Assembly (NCBI RefSeq): GCF_963082655.1
Contig: NC_081553.1
Coordinates: 126,158,811-126,222,810 of the forward strand
From: Stomoxys calcitrans
Taxonomy: Eukaryota; Arthropoda; Insecta; Diptera; Muscidae
Reading direction: 5' to 3'
Length of the DNA stretch: 64,000 bases
Part shown: positions 1 through 12,460 of the stretch, piece by piece
Layout of the letters: every line of letters starts with the position of its first letter
Numbering within the stretch: position 1 is the stretch's first letter
Made by a program: the position numbers and the translations under genes
The notes under the pieces: generated by a model
What the model saw: only the letters and a program-made list of their open reading frames with translations
Database searches by the model: none
Told to the model about the DNA's origin: nothing

Positions 1-568
1 GTAAAAATAGCACTACTTGAAAATTGTCTCTTTTAGGATTTTGGCTTATGGTACCCATGAACTAAGTCGTGTCCTAAAAAGTCCTGAAAGAGTAAATTTT
101 CTAGTATTGCTATTAAATACCAAATATTACATCAAATTTTATTGGAAAGATTTGTTAAGAGCTTTTATTATTATACCCACCAACATTGGATGGGGGTATA
201 CTAATCTAATCATTCAGTTTGTAATACCTTGAAATATTCATCTAAGACTCCATAAAGTATATATGTTTTAGATCGTCTCGAAGTTTTGTGTCCATCTAGC
301 CATGTTCGTCCGTCTGTCGAAATCACGACAGCTGTCGAACGCGTAAAGCACAGATACTTAAAATTTATGTAGGCTATTGGGGATTGCAAATGGGCCATAT
401 CGGTTCAGATTTAGATATAGATTTCATATCAACTGTAATAAAGATAGACCGTTTTCCTGAAAACTTGTGTCCTCTTCTACAAATGTCTGGAACATATTTT
501 ACTGCTCAGACCACCAGGTAAACAGTTGTGAACTTATTTTAAATTATTTCGCCGTTTGGGCCACTGTG
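1..568. mobile_element. Diverged Transib-related relic, right end, split by a HINE
   Basis: Positions 430-568 track the terminal part of the right inverted repeat of the intact Transib at 20388-25736, including the stretch 'tctacaaatgtctggaaca' and the end 'gggccactgtg'. The terminal CACTGTG (562-568) is the reverse complement of CACAGTG and is followed by CGACG, a possible 5-bp target copy. Positions 1-55 and 90-170 resemble inner parts of the same repeat in opposite orientations, so they form a small inverted repeat with a loop of about 70 bp. The left end lies outside the window. Divergence, an insertion at 168-428 and a missing portion of the repeat mark it as dead. Confidence 0.7.
168..428 (+). 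mobile_element. HINE/mini-me fragment inserted in the Transib relic
   Basis: It begins with a degenerate tatacccaccaac end and carries the (TA)n tract, the conserved core 'ctagccatgttcgtccgtc' and one 'aaatgggccatatcggttc' unit. It stops before the GC hairpin, so the 3' half is missing. Confidence 0.6.
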
Positions 569-602
569 CGACGATACATGACGGCTGGGCATTGATACCT
601 AA

Positions 603-1195
603 AAACAAGTAAGGAAAGGCAAAAGTCTTGCGGACCTGCCCTATAAGTGAAAACTTGGAGCTATATTTTATTATGAACCGAATTTAGCGGACATCGGTGC
701 AGGTTTGTATATGGGTTATAAAACAATTTGTATCAAATTTGGAGCAAATGTGTTTAAAATTGAAATAACTGTGGTTCTATATATGTAAATAGGGCGGTAT
801 ATATGTATATGGGAGCTTAATAGAAATCTGAACCGATTTTGATTAAATTAATAAAAATGTGTATTACAATATAATAAGATATTTTTATACCGTATGCCAA
901 TTGTCGTGACAATCGGTTGATAAATGATCCCATTATTGAAATGTTACTCAAAGTCGGTCGAACGTATATATGGGAGCTATATCTAAGTCTGAATTTTTTT
1001 CGGCGAAATTCTTTGGGTATTGTGGTTGTCGTCGAGAAAAGCGTTACGCAAAATTTTGGGAAGATTGGTGAATAAATATGCTTGCATTGGCTTTATAAGT
1101 GAATATCGGGCGAAATATAAATGAGAGCTATATTTAAATCTGAACCGATTTGTATGAATTACGTCAGTTATCTCAAGGGTCAAAAGAAAATCCTT
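603..1195 (-). mobile_element. HINE family C, first part
   Basis: The left end 'acaagtaaggaaaggcaaaa' matches the reverse complement of the family C end at 61862. Diverged tandem units follow, with repeated 'gggagctatatctaaatctgaaccgattt' phrases. The element resumes at 2486 after a mariner scrap and a family A element. Confidence 0.65.
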
Positions 1196-1437
1196 CCTCT
1201 CTGTGATAGAAAAAGTCACAGTTTGGTGCAGTTTAGGGGCATTGGGCATCATTGGACTGAACTTCTTTAAAGATGATGCGAATCGTAACGTAACTGTGAA
1301 TAACGTAACTGTAGTAAGCTCTACCGTGAGATGACAGTCAACACCCTGTGACTTGCATGACATTTAGGTTAACAAGATTTCCTGAATTTTATTTATATTT
1401 TTTTTTTTTTTGAAAAACTTTCCTATAGCTCTTAAAG
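1196..1437 (+). pseudogene. Mariner-type transposase scrap with 3' end
   Basis: Codons from 1209 read EKVTVWCSLGALGIIG followed by FFKDDANRNVTVN. This matches the segment between the first and second catalytic residues in the mariner-like transposase whose other relics lie at 15.8 kb and 51.3 kb. Stops follow. The T-rich stretch and 'cctatagctctta' at 1424-1436 resemble that family's terminal repeat. It is a short dead fragment. Confidence 0.6.
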
Positions 1438-2485
1438 CAAGTAAAAAGGTGCTAAGTTCGGCTGGGCCGAACTTTGGATACCCACCACCTAGGATTCATA
1501 TGTAAACCACCTTTCGTCATAATTTATGCCCCCATGGCAACTTTATCGGAATGTGGTCCGATTTGGACCACATTTGACACGGATATTAAGTGGTCTAATA
1601 AGTACAAGTCATTGTTCAATTTTGCAGAACAAAATATTGGTCTATTTGGTAGCCATATCCAAATATAGAACAATTGAACCATATACGATACGGATGTCGA
1701 AAAGCCTAACATAAGTCACTCTGTCAAATTTCAGCGACATCGGATTATAAATGTGTTTTTATGGGGCCAAGACTTTAAATCGAGAGATCGGTATATATGG
1801 CAGCTATATCCGCATCTGGACCGAATTGGGCCAAGTTGCAGAAAAATGTCGAAGAGCCTAACACAACTCACTGTCCCAAATTTCGGCAAAATCGGATAAT
1901 AAATGGGCATTTTATTGCTTCAAAACCTTAAATCGATAGATCGGTCTATATGGTAGCTATACCCAAATCTAGACCGATCTGAGCCAAATTGAAGAAGAAG
2001 TGGGCTTAACACAACTCACTGTGCCAAGTTTCGGCGACATCGGACAAAAAACTTAAATCGAGAGATCGGTCAATATGGCAGCTATATCAAAATCTGGACC
2101 GATCTGGGCAAAATTGGCAAATGATGTTGAAGGGCCTAACACAACTCACTGTCCCAAATTTCAACACAATCGGATAATAAATGTGGATTTTATGAGTCAA
2201 AGACCCTAAATCGGCGGATCGGTCTGTATGGTGGCTTTATCAAGATATAACAAAAACAAAAAAAAAAAAAAAAAATCTGTGCAAAGTTTCAGCTCAATGT
2301 GTCTATTTTTAAAAACTGTAGCACGATTGCAACAGACAGACGGACGGACATGGCTAGATTGTCTTAGATTTTTACGCTGATCAAGAATATATATACTTTA
2401 TAGGATCGGAAATGGATATTTCAATGTGTTGCAAACGGAATGACATAATTAATATACCTACATCATTCGGTGGTGGGTATAAAAA
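1438..2485 (-). mobile_element. HINE family A, near full length
   Basis: It runs from 'caagtaaaaaggtgctaag' through TTCGGCTGGGCCGAA, then ATACCCACCACC. About four 'ggtctatatggcagctatat' units follow, then the (GACG) tract, core, (TA)n, and GGTGGTGGGTAT plus A-run. It sits inside the family C element on either side. Confidence 0.85.
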
Positions 2486-2772
2486 TCACCCTTTGCATGG
2501 GAGCTGTATATAAATCTGAACAGATTTCGACTAAACTCCTTAGATATTGTGGCAGTCATGGGGGAAAGCGTTATGCAAAATTTTGGGAAGATTGGCTAAC
2601 AAATGTGCTTGCAGTTGCTCTTGATGTGAAAATCGGACAATATATGTATATATATGGAAGCTATATCTAAATTTGTTCCGATTAATATAAAGTTCATCAG
2701 AAATGTCGAGGGTCATAAAAAATACGTCCTGCAATTTAAGTCCAAATCGAATGATGTTTCATTAATCAACGT
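2486..2772 (-). mobile_element. HINE family C, second part
   Basis: It contains further C-type units ('gggagctgtatataaatctg', 'gcaaaattttgggaagattgg'), matching 980-1140 and 43950-44357. It probably continues 603-1195. Confidence 0.55.
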
Positions 2773-4153
2773 ACCCTTCATACACCTTTGGTAGTTGGCG
2801 TACAGAAAGAGTAAAAAGCTTAACCAAAAATTCAATACATTGTGGCTTTTTTATCTTACCTTCTCTAACGTATAACAATCCCACAAGTGTGTGAAGAAAG
2901 GACCATTGCAAGAAATCCACATAAATAAAATGTTAAAGTTTCTATGCTCCCTGGCAAAGTTTAAAAGAGTTTTCTTTAGTTTGGCAGCAGGCGCACAAAC
3001 AAAACTGCCACTACCTCCATCACCAACATCATATCAAGAACCAACAACAAGACAAAAAAGAAGGTTGATTGAAATGTTGTACGCGGACCACTCAACCCTT
3101 CGAAGAGTGTTTCACTTTGCATAAGGATACATTGGCTGTTGCCGGCGTATCCCATAATTCGTTTCTTTTAAAGAGAATATGTGTGTGTGTGTGTGGTCGC
3201 AAGTTAGTATAGGGATATGCGCATATGCATGTGTGTTAGTGTTTGCTAGCGAGTTTGTGTACATGACCGTATTTCCACTTTCGTATATGAGAAGTGCATT
3301 CACATTGGTTTGTGTATGTAGTTGTAGAAGTGGTTCTCATTTAAGTGTTTCATGTCAAGTATTACTTTAAGCTATTTTCCCAAACAAAATCCATGTACCA
3401 ACGAATCTGTGTTTGGTTGTTATGGTATTACAAACGCAATCTCCTGCTGTAGTACTTGTAAACTCTATGCACACTCGCACACCTAACAAACGCACTCACT
3501 CACACGCTGTCACTCTTGCAATCGGTTCGTTCTACCGCTGCTGCTGCAGCATCTGAATGGAGAAATCCCCTTTTGATGCCAAACGTTGGCCAATTCGACT
3601 GCAGGGGGATTAAGTTTACTCCACTGTAAGCGTTCATTGGTTTCAGAAATAATTTGTTAATATGACCTTTGTTAGAGGTGAAAATGTCACTGCAATGTCG
3701 TTGGCAACAGATGCTGCTTCTTGAAATTGGTTGCATGAATGGACTTTATTTTAAAAGCACACAAGAGAGTGTCCTGAAATCGGATTCTAAAGGATTGAAG
3801 GGTAATTATGAATATGTTTCACAGACTGCCACTCTTATATTTATCATTTTCATTTAATGAATATGACACAATCATTGATATAACGATTTCGCTGAATAAC
3901 ACTTAACCGTTTTCATTCATGCTTGGTGTCAATTTTGCAAAAATATCGGTAAGCCATTAAAATGGTAGTTTTTAAATAAGTCGATTTGAATTTGAAAGAA
4001 TTGCTTTAAAAATTAACTATGATAAATAACTTTTTCTTTCCATCATGAATCGGGTTTATGTTAAATGAAAACCAAATCTGTGGATATTGAATTAAAACCC
4101 TGATGAGCCGCAGTCCAAGAGTAAAGACCAAATTATGGAAAGTTTTTGTATTC
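2773..4153. other. Low-repeat stretch without a recognisable gene
   Basis: No repeat family of this window is seen here. It holds a short (GT)n tract at 3179-3196 and short open frames with no recognisable domain, such as one at 2891-3124. It could be intergenic or intronic DNA. Confidence 0.5.
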
Positions 4154-4645
4154 TTTTTATACCCACCACCGAAGGATGGCTCAGATCGGTCCAGATTTCG
4201 ATATAGCTGCCATGTAGACCGATCCTCTGATTTAGGGTCTTAGGACCATATAAGCTACATTTATTATTCGAATTTGCTGAAATTTGGCCCATAAAAGCCA
4301 CATTTATTATCCGATTCAGATGACATTTGGGACAGTGAGCTGTGTCAGGCCCTTCGACATCCTTCGTCAATTTGGCTCAGATCGGTCCAGATTTGAATAT
4401 AGCTGCCATATAGACCGATCTCTCGATTTAAGTTTTGGGCCCATAAAAGAGGCATTTATTGTCCGATTTCGCCGAAATTTGGGACAGTGCTTTGTGTTAG
4501 GCTCTTCGACATTTTTCTGCAACTTGGCCCAAATTGGGTCCTGATTTGGACCGATATCTCGATTTAAAGTCCGTCCGAGTACCCATTTATAATCCGATTT
4601 CACTGAAATTTGACACAGTAACTTATGTTAGGCTTTTCGACATCC
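4154..4645 (+). mobile_element. HINE family A, internally deleted and truncated
   Basis: It starts with tttttatacccaccaccgaagg, the A-type 5' end, and runs directly into two 'cagctgccatatagaccgat' units. The (TA)n, core and (GTCY)n block is missing, as is the hairpin end. Confidence 0.75.
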
Positions 4646-5065
4646 GTAGCATTCACTTTCGTGAATGCTACTGCCTGATCTGCCTGTCACGCAGCTTTGT
4701 TTAGTGGTTTGCCTTTGTAGCTCTGACCACCTCGCTCTAGATGATGTAGATCCAACCGAATGTCTCCGGGCGGTGGATGACCTTTAAAGTGAGAAGCTAT
4801 CATTCAAATTTGATGGAGGTCGGTCGACTGCCAATATCTAATTATGGATCTATATCTACATTGAGGACCCAGGGATGATTCCTGCTGCGTGCCCAGAATG
4901 TATAAGGTGGTACGGTTTTTACGCGAAACGTCGAGTTTGAACATCATTAGGGACAATAACATGTCCATCAGGCTATAATAACCAGAATGAGAATGTTATA
5001 AAGAAAGAGGAAGAAAAATAGACCCATTCATGGTATTTACCAGCAACAGATTTGAACATAAAAAT
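4646..5065. other. Unclassified stretch, no gene seen
   Basis: It lies between two HINEs. It resembles no other segment in the window and has no usable open frame. It may be an old transposon remnant. Confidence 0.3.
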
Positions 5066-6397
5066 AACAAGTAAAAGCGTGCTAAGTTCGGCCGGGCCGA
5101 ATCTTACATACCCTCCACCATGGATCGCATTTGTCGAGTTCTTTTCCCGGCATCTCTTCTTAGGCAAAAAAGGACATAAGAAAAGAGTTGCTCTGCTATT
5201 AAAACGATATCAAGATATGGTCTGGTTCGGACCACAATTAAATTATATGTTGGAGACCTGTGTAAAATTTCAGCCAATTCGTATAAGAATTGGGCTCATT
5301 GGGGCTCACGAAGTAAAATAGAGAGAACGATTTATATGGGATCTGTATCGGGCTATAGACCGATTCAGACCATAATAAACACGTTTGTTGATGGTCATGA
5401 GAGGATCCATCGTACAAAATTTCAGGCAAATCGGATAATAATTGCGACCTCTAGGGGTCAAGAAGTCAAGATCGGTTTATATGGCAGCTATATCAGGTTA
5501 TGAACCGATTTGAACCTTATTTGACACAGTTGTTGAAAGTAAAAATAAAATACGTCATGCAAAATTTTAGCCCAATCGGATAGGAATTGCGCCCTCTAAA
5601 AGCTCAAGAAGTCAAATACCCAGATCTGTTTATATGACAGCTACATCAGGTTTTTAACCGATTTCAACCATACTTGGCACAGTTGTTGGATATCGTAACG
5701 AAATACTTCGTGCAAAAATTCATTCAAATCGGATAAGAATTGTGCCCTCTAGAGGCTCAAGAAATCAAGACCCAAGATAGGTTTATATGGCAGCTATATC
5801 AGGTTATGGACCGATTTAAACCATACTTTACACAGTTGTTGGGTATCATAACAAAACACGTCGTGCGAAATTCCATTCCATTCGGATAAGAATTGCGCCC
5901 TCTAGAGGCTCAAGAAGTCAAGACCCAAGATCGGTTTATATGACAGCTATATCAGGTTATGGGTCGATTTGAACCATACTTGGCACAGTTGTTGGATATA
6001 ATAACAAAACACGTCGTGCAAAATTTCATTTCAATCGGATAAGAATTGCGCACTCTAGAGGCTCAAGAAGTCAAGACCCAAGATCGGTTTATATGGCAGC
6101 TATATCAAAACATGGACCGATATGGCCCATTTACAATACCAACTGACCTACACTAATAAGAAGTATTTGTGCAAAATTTCAAGCGGCTAGCTTTACTCCT
6201 TCGGAAGTTAGCGTGCTTTCGACAGACAGACGGACGGACGGACGGACTGACGGACGGACATGGCTAGATCGATATAAAATGTCACGACGATCAAGAATAT
6301 ATATACTTTATGGGGTCTCAGACGAATATTTCGAGTAGTTACAAACAGAATGACGAAATTAGTATACCCCCCATCTTATGGTGGAGGGTATAAAAAA
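5066..6397 (-). mobile_element. HINE family B, full length
   Basis: The left end is 'aacaagtaaaagcgtgctaa', then TTCGGCCGGGCCGAA and ATACCCTCCACCATGG. Tandem units of about 180 bp follow ('gaggctcaagaagtcaagac', 'cggtttatatggcagctata'), then GACGGACG repeats, the core 'catggctagatcgatataaa', (TA)n, and TTATGGTGGAGGGTAT with a long A-run. Confidence 0.9.
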
Positions 6398-6504
6398 ACA
6401 AATTGATCATTGCCGGATCACTACCATGTTGCAGCAAATGTTCACACGCATTTAAGCGTGCCGAGAATGTACGATTTGACACTGTTTACAGTTTACATGC
6501 AAGC

Positions 6505-6748
6505 CATGTCCAAACATGGACCGATTTGGCTATTTACAATTCCAACCGACCTACACTAGTAAGAAATATTTGTGCAAAATTTCGCGTGCTTTCGACAGAC
6601 AGACGGATGGAGCGACGGACTTGGTCAAATTAACATAAAATGGCGTGACGATCACGAATATACAATCTTTATGGGGACTTAGACTCCTTTTTTGAAATTT
6701 TACAAACGAAATAAATATACCACCATCCAATGGTGGAGGGTATTAAAA
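6505..6748 (-). mobile_element. HINE family B, 5' portion only
   Basis: It contains the last unit, a short (GACGGA) tract, diverged core, and 'caatggtggagggtat' end. The hairpin end is missing, and the preceding 6398-6504 is unclassified. Confidence 0.7.
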
Positions 6749-7266
6749 GGAAAGACGTGACTTTGAGCATGAGATATACAGGATGTATAATGATGTCCGG
6801 AAATTTTACCAAAAATCAAACATCAAACCCATGGATTTTGTGCAGGCACATCCTGCTGCAGGGACAACGAAGAAATCCTGGTGACAGATACCAGATAGTG
6901 GTATAGTGATAGTGTGCTTGGGATATGAAAGACAATTTTTTCCCAATTGCTAGTATCTGACGATGGCGGCGAAGAGGATAGCGCAGAACCGACTGAAAAG
7001 CAACAAGGCAGCAGGAGCCAATGGATTGCCTGCTGAACTGTTTAAAATTGGACGCCACACTCTGATAAGGCGTATGTATCAGCTAGTCTTTGCGATCTGA
7101 CAAGAAGAACGCATACCCGATGATTGGAACCACTGCATACTAAGTCACGTATACAAGAAAGGAGACAAGACGAAATGTGCTTAATACAGAGAAATAAGTC
7201 CCCTCCACATCGCATACATGATACTCTCGATCATACGGTTTGAAAGATTAAAACCAAGACAAAAAA
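6749..7266 (+). pseudogene. RTE-type LINE relic, start of reverse transcriptase
   Basis: Reading about 6958-7260 gives broken matches to the reverse transcriptase of the LINE at 25737-28860: phrases equivalent to KSNKAAGANGLPAELF, RIPDDWN and YKKGDKT occur in changing frames with stops. It continues after an inserted HINE. Confidence 0.65.
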
Positions 7267-8458
7267 ACAAGTAAAAAGACGTTAAGTTCGGCCGGGCCAA
7301 ACATTGGACACCCACCACCTCGGGAAAATTTTATACCTTTTGTCCCATAGCAGTTATATCAAAATATGTTCCGATTTGGACCAAATACTTATAAGTACAA
7401 GTCATTGTTCAATTGTGTATAACAAGATATTGGTCTTTTGAGTAGCTTTATCTAAAAATAAACCGATTTGAGCTACATACGACACGGATTTCGAAAAGCC
7501 TAACATAAGTCACTGTGTCAAATTTCAGTAAAATCGGATTATAAATGCGCCTTTTATGGGGCCAAAACTTTAAATCGAAATATCGGTCTATATGGCAGCT
7601 ATATCGAAATCTGAACCGATTTGGCCCAAGTTTCAGAAAAATGTCGAAGGACCTAACTCAACTCACTGTCCCAGATTTCGGTGACATCGGACAATAAAAG
7701 CGCCTTTTATGGACCCAAAAGCTTATATCTATATTCAAATCTGGACTGATCTGGGCCATATTGCAGAAGGAAGTCGAAGGGCTTAACCTAACTCACTGTC
7801 CCGAATTTCGGAGACATCGGACAATAAATGCACCTTTAATGAGCCCAAAACCTTAAATAGAGAGATCGGTCTATATGGCAGCTACATCCAAATCTTAACC
7901 GATCTGTACTATATTGCAGGATTATGTCGAGGGGATTAACTTAACTCACTGTCCCAAATTTTGGCGACATCGGGCAATAATTGAGCATTTTATGGGCCTA
8001 AAACCTGAAATTGAAAGATCGGTCTATATGGCAGCAATATCCAAAACAGGACCGATCTGAACCAAATTGACGGAGGATGTCGAGGGGCCTAACACAACTC
8101 ACTGTTCCTAATTTCATCAAAATTGGATATTAAATGTGGCTTTTATGGGCCTAAGACCCTAAATCGGCGGATCGGTTTATATGGGGGCTATATGAAGATA
8201 TAGTCCGATATTGCCCATCTTCGAACTTCACCTGCTTATGGACAAAAAAAGAACTTGTGCAAAATTTCAGCTCATCATCTCTATTTTCAAAGAGACGGAC
8301 AGACGGACGGACAAGTCTAGATCGTCTTAGATTTTTACGCTGAAAAGGAATATATATACTTTATAGGGTCGCAAATGGACATTTCGATGTGTTGCAAACG
8401 GAATGACAAAATGAATATAGCCCATCCTTCGGTTGTGGGTATTAAAATTAAATAATTG
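7267..8458 (-). mobile_element. HINE family A, full length, inside the RTE relic
   Basis: It runs from 'caagtaaaaagacgttaag' and the GGCCGGGCC hairpin through about five units, the (GACG) tract, core and TATATATA to 'ggttgtgggtat'. RTE sequence flanks both sides, so this is an insertion into it. Confidence 0.85.
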
Positions 8459-8737
8459 GTAAATCTGGTAAATCCACCATAGACTCGATATTCGGAGAAA
8501 GACAGGTCAACTCTTACCAGCCCTTTGTTTACTGCAAAGCTGCTTTCCACAGCCCTATACATTCATAGGCATTTCCAGCCATGTCTGAGTTTATAAGACA
8601 CTGCAGGATGACACTTTACGATACGCTTTCCTCAGTAAGAATAAGAAAGAATCTCTCCGAACCATTCAATGCCAAACGAGGTTTGAGATAAGTGTGATCA
8701 ACTTAATATCCTGCTGGAGAAAATTATACGAGATGCA
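8459..8737 (+). pseudogene. RTE-type LINE relic, middle of reverse transcriptase
   Basis: Codons around 8590-8690 read FIRHCRMTLYDTLSS, then KNLSEPFNAKRGLR and a stop. This matches the region just before the YADD box in the LINE at 25.9-27.1 kb. Confidence 0.6.
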
Positions 8738-8880
8738 GATGTTCTTTTTGTTGTTGTAGAAGTATGTTGTACACTGAGGCGTCAGCCCTTGCCGGTGAAG
8801 GTCTTCATCAGATAAATCCGGTACATGCAACCGGCTGCCATGGGATTCAAATGAAGATATGACTGGATGTCTTCAAATGA
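8738..8880. repeat. Unclassified insert within the RTE relic
   Basis: This block begins 'tttttgttgttgtagaagta' and runs through 'gccggtgaaggtcttcatca'. It interrupts the RTE relic, which resumes at about 8885. I recognise its style from fly LINE ends but cannot assign it. Confidence 0.35.
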
Positions 8881-9130
8881 AGATGTGAATGGACACGCGT
8901 TCAACGGAAGTTGTAACTGCAGCCTTTGAAAGTATCGAAAGAAAATCAGTGAGAATTGGTCTGGCAGTAAATGGAGATAAGACAAAATGGATGGTATTAT
9001 CTCCCGCAACGCCTTGTACACCTGAACAGATAACCAAAATGAAGAAAATTGGGAACCACACCTTTCAGAAAGTCAGCATTTTATCTAACTCAGAACGAAC
9101 GACATCAGTTTTGAGACAAAGTGCAGAATT
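8881..9130 (+). pseudogene. RTE-type LINE relic, after the YADD box
   Basis: The frame at 8889 reads STEVVTAAFESIERKSVRIG followed by LAVNGDKTKWMV. This is nearly the same as EVVTAAFERIERESVKMG in the LINE at 25871-26365. The YADD box itself is lost, replaced by the block at 8738-8880. Confidence 0.7.
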
Positions 9131-9881
9131 ATTTTGGTAAATAGAGCTAGTTTGAATGGTTAGTAGCTTTATCTTGAAATAAACCGACATGAACCATATA
9201 CGACCAAGTTGGAGAAACATGTCGAAGAGCCTAACACAACTCACTGTCCCAAATTTTGGCGACATCGGACAATAAATTGCGCTTTTTTTGGCCCAAAACT
9301 TTAATTCGAGAGATCGGTCCATTTGGCAGCTATATCCAAATCTGGACCCATCTGAACCAAATTGCAGAAATATGACGAGAGGCTTAACTTAACTCACTGT
9401 CTTAAATTTCCGCGAGATCGGACAATAAATAAGTCTTTTATGGGCCCAAAACCTTAAATCGAGAGATTGGTCGATTAAATGTGGCTTTTATTTGCCTAAG
9501 ACCCCAAATAGGAGGATCGGTCTATATGGCAGCTATATCCAAATCTGGACCGATATAGGGAAAATTAGAAAAGGATGTCGAAGAGCCTAACCCAACTCAC
9601 TCTCCCAAATTTCAGCAAAATCGGATAATAAATGTGGCTTTTATTGGCCTAAGACCCTTAATCGGTGGATCGGTCTATACGAGGGCTATATGAAGATATG
9701 GCTCGATATAGCCCATCTTATCGATCTTAACCTGCTTATGGACAAGAAAAGAATATGTGCAAAGTTTCTGCTCAATATCTCTATTTTTAAAGACTGTAGC
9801 GTGATTTCAACAGACAGACGGACGGACATTGTTAGATCGTCTAAGATTTTTAAGCTAATCAAGAACATATATATATGTTTT
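9131..9881 (-). mobile_element. HINE family A, truncated at both ends
   Basis: Four 'aaatctggaccgat' units, then 'cagacagacggacggacatt' and a TATATATATG run that meets a D element. Both terminal structures are missing. Confidence 0.75.
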
Positions 9882-12075
9882 ACTAGCCGAACCGGGCCCA
9901 CTCCGCTGCGCCTTCTTTAACTCTCTAATATCATTTTAGGGTGGGGACACTTCGCCCTGAATATGAGTATCGAATTCGAGCCATTGTAGCCTATGACGCT
10001 GAACGCGTTCGAATCCTGGCGAGAACATCGGACAAAGCGGTGTTTATCCCCTTTTAATGTTGGCGACATTTGCGAGGTACAATGCCTTGCATGGTCAATT
10101 AAAAAAATTTACCCGAAAGAGGTGTGGCACTGCGGGACGCCGTTCGGACTCGTCTATTAAAATAAGTCCCTTATCATTGAGTTTAAACTTGAATCGGAAA
10201 GCACACATTGATGTGGAGAATTTGCTCCTTCTCAATTCCTGGTGGTAATGTGCTTCCTTAGGGTAATGTTCTCATGGCACCTCACACATTTTCACTCAAA
10301 TATGGAGATCAATTTCGTACTGCACTTCCAAATCCCTTTAATTCGAGCCCCATATTGCCAGGGCCGGTAAATATGAACTGTTTGGTGGGCGTTTTGTGGC
10401 TGGAGCGACTACCGGCACTTTGCACTGAAAAGAGATATCAAATTCGTTATTTATTCCCAACGGAAATGAAGTTCAGTTTAGGGGGTGCTTTAGGGCGTAC
10501 CCCAAAACACTTGGCTCAAAAATTGGATATCAAATTCGTTTTCTACTCTCAAATACCTTTTATTTGAGTCCTATATTGTCATTATGGGTGAAATAACCCA
10601 TTTGACGTATCTCTAGCAGGAAAAGCGCCATATAGACTTGAACACAAATTTTAATGTCATATTCGAAATCTACTCCCAAATACCTTTCATTTGAGTCCCA
10701 TATAGCCATGGTCGGCTAAAATGCCCATTGGGGGTGGGCGACCTCCCTTTACTTGGACCTAATGTTTAATGCGATATTTGTAATTTACTGTCTAATACTT
10801 TTCATTTGAGTCCCATATTGACACGAACTTTGAATATATCTGTTTAGAGGAGTTTTGGGGTTGGGGGGCCCCGCTGGGTACTTGGATCCAAATTTTAATA
10901 CCAAATTCATTTTCTGGCCTCCAATACCTTTCATTTGATACCCTTATTGTATCCATCGGACCACATGGGTGGCGTTTTTGTGGTAAGGGGGAGGGTCGCC
11001 TCCACCCGATATCTAAAAGTTATATAGTCTATGTTTACTTCCAGACAAACGTACACAATCTATGAAAATTTTAAGAAAATTGGTTCAGCCAAGTATCATA
11101 TAGTCATAATGGGTCTAATGCGTTTTTTAGGGATGGCGTGAGCCCCTATACTTCGATCTGATTTTGAATGCCAGGTTCAAAATCTACTCCCGAATACCTT
11201 TCACTTGAGCTCCATATTGAAATGAACATCTTATACGTCTGTTTGGGGGAATTTTGGGAGTGGGGCGGCCTCATGGATACTTAGACTCAAGATTCGTGTT
11301 CTACTCTCAAATACCTCTTATTTGATACCTATATTGTCCAGATCGGTCCACTTTGATTTTGGCTTGTGTTTTTGACATTAGCGGGAGGGTCCGTCCCCCT
11401 TCTGATACCGAAAAATTATATAGCCTATGTTTCCTTCCAGACCAACCTACCCAATATGCAAACATTTTGAGAAAATCGGTTTTGCAGTTTTTCAGTTTAT
11501 ACGGAATAAACAAACCTAGACCCATATATCCGTGATTGACTAATGTGCCCAGTTTGACATGAATTTGTATGTCAGACTCGTTATCTACTTCCGCATTTCA
11601 TATAATACCCATATTGTCCTTATCGGACCACTTTTGATTTTGGGTGGTGTTTTTGGGTAACGGTGGAGGGTCCGCGCCCTTCCGTTATCAACAAATTATA
11701 ATGCCTATTCCTACTTCCTGACCATATTCGTATTTTACTCCCGAATGCCTTTCATTTGAATCCCATATTGTCATGATCGTCCAATAAACCTATTTTAAGC
11801 GGTTTTGGAGCTGGGGCGGCCCCCCAGTTACTTGGACCGAATTTTCGATATGAAAATTGTTCTCTACACCTGAATACCTTTCATTTGAATCCCATATTGT
11901 CCCCATCGGTTCCACTTTTATTTTTGGGTAGTACTTTTGGGGTAAGGGGAGGGTCCACCCCCTCCCAATATCAAAAAATTATATAGCCTATGTTTCCTTC
12001 CAGACCAACCTACATAATATGTGAAAATTTCAAGGTAATCGGTTCAGCCGTTTTTGAGTCTATACGCAACAAACA
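9882..12075 (+). mobile_element. D-family tandem-unit repeat, interrupted by a SINE
   Basis: The 5' motif is 'actagccgaaccgggcccac' followed by cgctgcgccttcttt. After the SINE at 9978-10281 come about ten units of roughly 110-230 bp ('cctttcatttgagtcccatat', 'attttggg..tggggcggcc'). The end 'ggttcagccgtttttgagtc' leads to caaacaaac. No open frame is conserved. Class unknown; the internal-repeat design suggests a non-autonomous element. Confidence 0.7.
9978..10281 (+). mobile_element. tRNA-derived SINE, old copy
   Basis: It matches the complete SINE at 49551-49864 along most of its length ('cctatgacgctgaacgc', 'gttcgaatcctggcg', 'cgccgttcggactcg'). Part of the A-box region is deleted and point changes are common, so it is older. 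Confidence 0.75.
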
Positions 12076-12460
12076 AACAGCTGTCCGTCTGTCTGTCGAA
12101 AGCACGCTAAATTTTGAACGAGTGAAGTTTGGCGCTTGAAGTGAAGTTAGGCGCTTGTTATTAGTGTAGGTCGATTATTTTAGGTAGGTTGCGATTGTAA
12201 ATGGGCCAAATCGGTTCATGTTTTGATGTAGCTCCGTCCGATTTGACTTCTTGATATTCCAAACGACGCCGTAATTATCCGATTTGGCTAAAATTTTAAA
12301 TGTGCTATTTTGTATGACTACTTACATCCTGGAGTAGTACCGTCCATATCGGTCCATAACTTGATAAAGCTCCTATATATTTGGAAAAGTCATTCAAACT
12401 ATTTATCCCATGCGATCCATGGTGGAGGGTATATAAGATTCGGCCCAGATGAACTTGAAA
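12076..12460 (+). mobile_element. HINE family B, 3' half
   Basis: It starts in the GTCCGTCTGTCTGTC tract, then two units, 'cgatccatggtggagggtat', and the partial hairpin end 'gattcggcccagatgaactt'. The ATACCC end and core are missing. Confidence 0.7.

Noticed and set aside
2891..3124. Possible small gene, 77 codons.
   Set aside because: No domain, no promoter or splice signals noticed, and AT-rich low-repeat context; not distinguishable from chance.
7840..8110. Repeated 'actcactgtccc' phrases in family A units as recombination signals.
   Set aside because: They belong to the HINE unit, lack the terminal G and an A-rich block at 12 or 23 bases, and occur in every unit.
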